Below are positions 59,709 to 64,000 of a stretch of 64,000 bases of DNA, one piece after another (within the stretch, counting starts at the first letter, position 1; each line of letters starts with the position of its first letter). The translations under genes were made by a program, and so were the position numbers. Source of the stretch: CAYGHE01 sp964349805 (GTDB lineage: Bacteria; Patescibacteriota; Saccharimonadia; Saccharimonadales; Saccharimonadaceae); contig CAYGHE010000004.1 in assembly GCA_964349805.1 (NCBI GenBank), positions 1-64,000 of the forward strand. The letters are read 5' to 3'. The notes beneath the pieces are model-generated. The model was not told the origin of the DNA, did no database searches, and worked only from the letters and a program-made list of their open reading frames with translations.

Positions 59709-60566
59709 ATGAAAATCAACACAATATCACCTCAAGACTATAAGTACCTAAAGGGTATAGAGACTATTGCAAACCCTCCTAAAAAGTTATATTTACGTGG
59801 TGAGTTGCCGCCAGATCGAATACCGAGCGTCGCAATAGTTGGTACGCGTCGGCCCACATCCTACGGCAAAGAAGTAACTTATAAATTAGCTAGCGATTTA
59901 GCAAGCAGGGGAATAGTGATTGTTAGCGGCCTGGCGCTTGGTGTGGATGGCATAGCCCACAGAGCATCGTTAGACGCCGGCGGAATTACTATAGCGGTCT
60001 TAGCTAACGGCCTAGATAGTATATATCCATCCACTCACGTAAGCTTATCCCGAGATATTTTGTCTAAAGGCGGCGCTCTTATTAGCGAATACCCGCCAGA
60101 TACTAGCGCTAGAGATTTTCAATTCCTAGAGCGCAATCGAATAGTTAGCGGGTTAGCTGATGCCGTTATTATTACTGAAGCGGCCTCCAGAAGCGGAACA
60201 TTGTCAACGGCAGCTCACGCCCTAAACCAAGGTAAAGATATTTTCGTAGTCCCTGGCAATATAACCAGCCCACTCTCGGCTGGTTGCAACGCCTTAATAA
60301 AGCAGGGCGCCCAGCCCTTAACATGCATAGATGATGCATTATCAGTAGTTATACCCGAAGGTCTAGCCTCGCAAGCCGCCCTTCATTTCGGGGCCACTCC
60401 TTTGGAAAACACTATCATTGAAATCATAAAATCAGGTGTTCGTGATGGCGACGAGATACAACAAAAAGCCGATGTAGATGCTAGTGAATTTTCCACCACA
60501 TTAACTATGATGGAAATTAACGGCATAATCCGAGCCATTGGCGGTAACCAGTGGACGCTCATATAA
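59709..60566 (+). CDS. dprA: DNA processing protein DprA
   Basis: The 285-residue protein loads RecA on incoming single-stranded DNA in transformation. It has VAIVGTRRPTSYGKEV, VSGLALGVDGIAHRASL, LERNRIVSGLADAVIITEAA and a C-terminal winged-helix-like part. Together with the pilin gene it suggests competence. It is diverged from the ncRNA by a shared promoter region. Confidence 0.95.
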   Translation: MKINTISPQDYKYLKGIETIANPPKKLYLRGELPPDRIPSVAIVGTRRPTSYGKEVTYKLASDLASRGIVIVSGLALGVDGIAHRASLDAGGITIAVLANGLDSIYPSTHVSLSRDILSKGGALISEYPPDTSARDFQFLERNRIVSGLADAVIITEAASRSGTLSTAAHALNQGKDIFVVPGNITSPLSAGCNALIKQGAQPLTCIDDALSVVIPEGLASQAALHFGATPLENTIIEIIKSGVRDGDEIQQKADVDASEFSTTLTMMEINGIIRAIGGNQWTLI

Positions 60567-60617
60567 GCAAAGGCGTTTACAAATCATGTAGAGTTGCGTA
60601 GTATGAGGGACTGTATC

Positions 60618-62939
60618 ATGTCGAAGAACTTAGTTATCGTAGAATCCCCGGCCAAAGCAACTACCATCAAGAAGTATCTTGGCGGAGATTTTACCGTTAT
60701 GTCCAGTGTTGGTCATGTGCGTTCTATCGCCAAAAAAACTAAAACTGGCGAACCGCCAATAGACACCAAAAATGGTTTCAAAACTACTTATGAAATTGAC
60801 TCTGACAAAAAAACGATTATCGCGGGATTAAGAAAAGCGGCCAAAGAAGCCGATAGCGTTTGGATGGCGACTGATGAAGACCGCGAAGGGGAGGCGATAG
60901 CTTGGCACTTATGTGAAGTGTTAAAACTTGACCCTAAAGATACAAAACGTATCATATTTCATGAAATTACCAAAGGCGCTATCGAGAACGCCATAAAAAA
61001 TCCACGTACTGTAGATATGCAACTAGTGCAAGCTCAACAAGCCCGCCAAATACTCGATAGGTTAGTTGGTTTTGAACTATCGCCAGTAGTATGGCAAAAG
61101 GTTCCTGGTGGTAAGTCGGCTGGTCGCGTGCAGTCTCCAGCCCTGCGCCTATTAGTAGAGCGCGAACGTGAAATAGAAGCTTTCGAGTCAAGTACTCAGT
61201 TCAAAGTAGTGGCTGAATTTAACCACGACGGACAATCTTTCAAGGCCGATTTATCCAAAAAATTCGATAGCGAAGATCAAGCCAAGTCTTTACTAGAAAG
61301 CTTGATTGACGCAAAGTTTACTGTCGCTAACGTCACAACCAACCCCGCAACCCGCAATCCGTCAGCACCGTTTACGACAAGCACTTTGCAGCAAGAGGCT
61401 AACAGCCGTTTCGGATTTAGCGCAAAAGCCACAATGACTAGCGCTCAACGATTGTATCAGGACGGTAAGATAACTTATATGCGTACCGATTCAATGACCA
61501 TAAGTAATGAGGCGATGGGGGCGGCCGCTAATTATATAACTTCAACCCTAGGTGATAAATATCTTAAAACACGTAAGTTCCAGACGAAATCTTCTGGCGC
61601 TCAAGAGGCTCACGAAGCTATTCGACCAACCGATATTCGACTTGAAAAGGCCGGCAAGGATGAGTACGACCAAAAGATTTACGACCTTATCCGCAAGAGA
61701 GTACTCGCTAGCCAGATGGCTCCAGCCGAGATAGAAAAGACAACTATTACTATTAATGTCTCAAGCCAGGATAATCTCGTATTCGAGGCCAAGGGCGAAG
61801 TAATAATATTCGATGGATTCTTGAAAGTCTACGGAACTAAAAAAGAGGATTCTGTACTTCCGGCATTACAGAGCGACGATAGTGTCGATCTAGCATCAGC
61901 CGAAGCCAGGCAAGTTTTTTCTCGTCCTCCAGCTCGCTATACAGAAGGTGGTTTGGTTAAAAAACTTGAAGAGCTCGGCATCGGACGCCCCTCAACATAC
62001 GCCACTATCATAGATACATTGCAAACTCGCGGTTATGCGAATAGGGGTGATAGCGAAGGAACTCCGCGCGATATTATAGTTTTAAGTTTGAAAAACACCG
62101 AAGTAAGTCGCGAAACTGTTGAAGAAAAAACTGGTTCAAACAAAGGTAAATTAGTGCCTACGGCAGCCGGACGAATACTAAGCGACTTTCTGGTAAAACA
62201 TTTTGAACAAATTGTGGACTATGGTTTTACGGCCAAAGTAGAAACCGAATTCGACCAAATAGCGGTCGGCTCCTTGGCCCGCAATGTTATGTTAGAAAAA
62301 TTTTACAAATCATTTAGTAAACTAATCGCCAAAACGGGCGATATTGACCGAAGTAGCGTCACCCAGACTCGAGAAATCGGTACCGATCCTAAAAGCCATA
62401 AACCAGTTTTTGCAAGGTTCGGGCGTTACGGCCCAATGCTTCAGTTGGGTAGTGCCGATGACAAGGACAACCCGCCGCGTTTTGCCTCTATGCCTGAAAA
62501 TCAGAGTATTGAAACTATTACCCTAGAAAGCGCTTTGCATGCCTTTGATTTACCCCGAGTAGTAGGGGAAACGCCTGATGGGAAAGAAATAAAAGCTAAC
62601 GTAGGGCGTTTCGGCCCCTACATCCAGGTTGATAAATTATTCGTCAGTATTACACCCCTAGATCCTTACTCTATTACAAAAGATCAGGCCATAGAACTAT
62701 ACGAAGCTAAACTAAAAAGCGAAGCTGAAAAAAATATCGCCGACTTTGGGGATGGTATAAAAGTTTTGAAAGGCCGTTTCGGACCGTATGTTACTAACGG
62801 CAAGAAAAACGCCAAAATCGGCAAAGACACTGACCCTGCAAGTATCACTCATGACCAAGCTAAACAGATGATAAAAGAAGTTCCTGACAAAAAACGCAAA
62901 ACCCACCATAAAAGAAGTAGCCGAAAGCATAAAGCCTAA
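60618..62939 (+). CDS. topA: DNA topoisomerase I
   Basis: The 773-residue type IA enzyme has the Toprim domain (VIVESPAKATTIKKYL, then ATDEDREGEAIAWHL), catalytic Tyr in ITYMRTDSM, and GIGRPSTYATII. Instead of zinc fingers the C-terminus has repeats with the RFGRYGP/RFGPY motif (three copies) and a Lys/His/Arg-rich end. ATG 60618 has GAGGGA 8 nt upstream, better than 60594. Confidence 0.96.
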   Translation: MSKNLVIVESPAKATTIKKYLGGDFTVMSSVGHVRSIAKKTKTGEPPIDTKNGFKTTYEIDSDKKTIIAGLRKAAKEADSVWMATDEDREGEAIAWHLCEVLKLDPKDTKRIIFHEITKGAIENAIKNPRTVDMQLVQAQQARQILDRLVGFELSPVVWQKVPGGKSAGRVQSPALRLLVEREREIEAFESSTQFKVVAEFNHDGQSFKADLSKKFDSEDQAKSLLESLIDAKFTVANVTTNPATRNPSAPFTTSTLQQEANSRFGFSAKATMTSAQRLYQDGKITYMRTDSMTISNEAMGAAANYITSTLGDKYLKTRKFQTKSSGAQEAHEAIRPTDIRLEKAGKDEYDQKIYDLIRKRVLASQMAPAEIEKTTITINVSSQDNLVFEAKGEVIIFDGFLKVYGTKKEDSVLPALQSDDSVDLASAEARQVFSRPPARYTEGGLVKKLEELGIGRPSTYATIIDTLQTRGYANRGDSEGTPRDIIVLSLKNTEVSRETVEEKTGSNKGKLVPTAAGRILSDFLVKHFEQIVDYGFTAKVETEFDQIAVGSLARNVMLEKFYKSFSKLIAKTGDIDRSSVTQTREIGTDPKSHKPVFARFGRYGPMLQLGSADDKDNPPRFASMPENQSIETITLESALHAFDLPRVVGETPDGKEIKANVGRFGPYIQVDKLFVSITPLDPYSITKDQAIELYEAKLKSEAEKNIADFGDGIKVLKGRFGPYVTNGKKNAKIGKDTDPASITHDQAKQMIKEVPDKKRKTHHKRSSRKHKA

Positions 62940-63009
62940 TAACACTATTTACAGCACATGTCTATTTCATGTTATAATGAGTAGAACTTAGATGACGGGA
63001 GGATTATAG

Positions 63010-63038
63010 TTGACACTATGAGGGTAGCCTGTTATAAT
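63010..63038 (+). promoter_or_regulatory. Consensus sigma-70 promoter of the sigma-region-4 gene
   Basis: TTGACA (63010-63015), 17-bp spacer, TATAAT (63033-63038), a perfect consensus. A second TATAAT at 62973-62978 lies upstream. The leader would be about 53 nt. Confidence 0.82.
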
Positions 63039-63097
63039 ATAAGAATAAGTTAATATTAAAACTGACTTTGCAGGGCGGGCAGAGAGATAAACCAGGC

Positions 63098-64000
63098 ATG
63101 AAAGATACATCCACAGAGAAACCAACTACCGACCTAGAAGCCGGTGTTAAAGACATCTTAAAATTCATTGAACAAGAGCGTGAGCGTGAAATTCTGACGC
63201 GACGCTTTGGTTTAAAGAATGGCCGAGAAACCCTAGAGCAAATTGGCGAACTGCTAGGCATTACAAGAGAGCGCGTACGCCAGCTTGAGAAAGCTATTTT
63301 GATACGTCTTAAATTAGCTGCTGAAGAGGGCAAAATAGAAACAATCAACAGCCTGGAGAAAGTTTTGGTTCGTAATTTAACCGAACTAGGACGCGTAGCC
63401 CGAGTGCAAAACTTGACAGACCGTTTATTGAATCGTCAGAGCAATCGCCAAGAAAGCGCCCACGTAGCCTTTATTGCCGAGTTAGCTCCTGGCTTAACTG
63501 TTATATACGAAAACGACGATCACTATCACAGCATCGGTATCCGAGAACACGGTGATGATAAAAAAGTTCGCACCGAAGTTGAAAAGGTCGTAAAGGCCAT
63601 CAAAGAACACGGCGAACCCTTAACGATTGAGGATTTGCACGACAAACTCGATTACGAACACCCAGATCACGTGCGAGCTTTCGCCAGCGTCAGCAAGAAT
63701 CTAACTCAACTAAAGGGTTATTGGGGTCTAGTAAAATGGCCTACGGTTAACCCAAAAAATATTCGAGACAAAATTTATGTAGTCTTAGCAGAAAAGGGCA
63801 AACCTATGCACTTTTCAGAGATAGCTCAGGCTATTAAGGCTAGTGATTTCAAGCGTAAAAATGTCACCACCCAAGCTATCCATAATGAGCTCATTAAAGA
63901 TTCTAGGTTCGTTTTAATCGGCCGTGGTATTTATGCTCTCGACAGTTGGGGATACAGCAAGGGTACCGTATCTGATATCATCGCTGACATCCTAAAACAA
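63098..64000 (+). CDS. Sigma-70 region 4 / HARE-HTH protein (3' partial)
   Basis: The frame runs from ATG 63098 off the window end (301 residues visible). An N-terminal helix leads into a sigma region 4-type HTH: ETLEQIGELLGITRERVRQL (about residues 43-62). A middle domain of about 100 residues follows. Two winged segments resemble the HARE-HTH/RpoE delta domain: EPLTIEDLHDKL and PMHFSEIAQAIKASDF with FVLIGRGIYALDSWGY. It has no region 2, so it should not act as a full sigma factor; it may modulate RNA polymerase. Confidence 0.8.
   Translation, partial: MKDTSTEKPTTDLEAGVKDILKFIEQEREREILTRRFGLKNGRETLEQIGELLGITRERVRQLEKAILIRLKLAAEEGKIETINSLEKVLVRNLTELGRVARVQNLTDRLLNRQSNRQESAHVAFIAELAPGLTVIYENDDHYHSIGIREHGDDKKVRTEVEKVVKAIKEHGEPLTIEDLHDKLDYEHPDHVRAFASVSKNLTQLKGYWGLVKWPTVNPKNIRDKIYVVLAEKGKPMHFSEIAQAIKASDFKRKNVTTQAIHNELIKDSRFVLIGRGIYALDSWGYSKGTVSDIIADILKQ

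Noticed and set aside
1..64000. CRISPR arrays, insertion sequences, recoded UGA
   Set aside because: No regularly spaced direct repeats, transposase genes or in-frame TGA codons inside conserved genes were seen; TGA ends several genes at the expected C-terminus.

Overview
The window looks like a chromosome segment of a small-genome epibiotic bacterium of the Candidate Phyla Radiation, most likely Candidatus Saccharibacteria (TM7). Reasons: dense single-copy housekeeping genes, about 40-45% G+C by eye, TGA used as a stop (recR, xthA and one histidine kinase end in TGA, which argues against the recoded Gracilibacteria/Absconditabacteria), many short membrane-anchored proteins of unknown function, type IV pilin and sortase genes, a CofE-like ligase and an F-type ATP synthase operon. 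The lineage call is inference; no rRNA gene is present.

Layout. 1-8.2 kb: recombination and translation genes (ybaB, recR, DHH phosphoesterase, cysS), an AI-2E-type exporter, an OmpR-like regulator and a P-type cation ATPase. 8.2-9.55 kb: one strikingly GC-rich secreted-protein gene that looks actinobacterial, with its own promoter and hairpins on both sides. 9.57-19.8 kb: CofE-like ligase, DUF2267, aldo/keto reductase, Crp-type regulator, RRM protein with a long structured leader, ATP-grasp ligase, gnd plus PfkB kinase, HD hydrolase, GyrI-like and CYTH proteins, tRNA-Gln. 19.8-28.7 kb: a hairpin-rich spacer, rarA, an FN3-containing pseudopilin, a UvrD-like helicase-nuclease and a dihydrouridine synthase. 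28.7-35.3 kb: atpIBEFHAGDC on the minus strand. 35.4-51.4 kb: glutaredoxin, hydrolase, two GT4 glycosyltransferases, smpB, a compact xthA-kinase-HAD-YjeF-like operon, tRNA-Leu, sortase, PEGA protein, gltX, a DUF3048 protein and a two-component system. 51.4-52.8 kb: a tRNA-Glu followed by a probable 1.3-kb integrated island bounded by a 16-bp direct repeat. 52.9-64 kb: a membrane protein, a second two-component system, a pseudouridine synthase, der, pth, a probable structured ncRNA, dprA, topA and a partial sigma-region-4/HARE-HTH protein.

Many first genes have a -10 box only 6-10 nt upstream of the start codon and no Shine-Dalgarno sequence, so they are probably read from leaderless mRNAs, whereas genes inside operons often carry SD motifs. 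This rule also corrects several start codons. The most unusual loci are the tRNA-Glu island with four consecutive inverted repeats and a possible HEPN-like gene, the GC-rich actinobacterial-looking gene, and the promoter-to-terminator ncRNA between pth and dprA.
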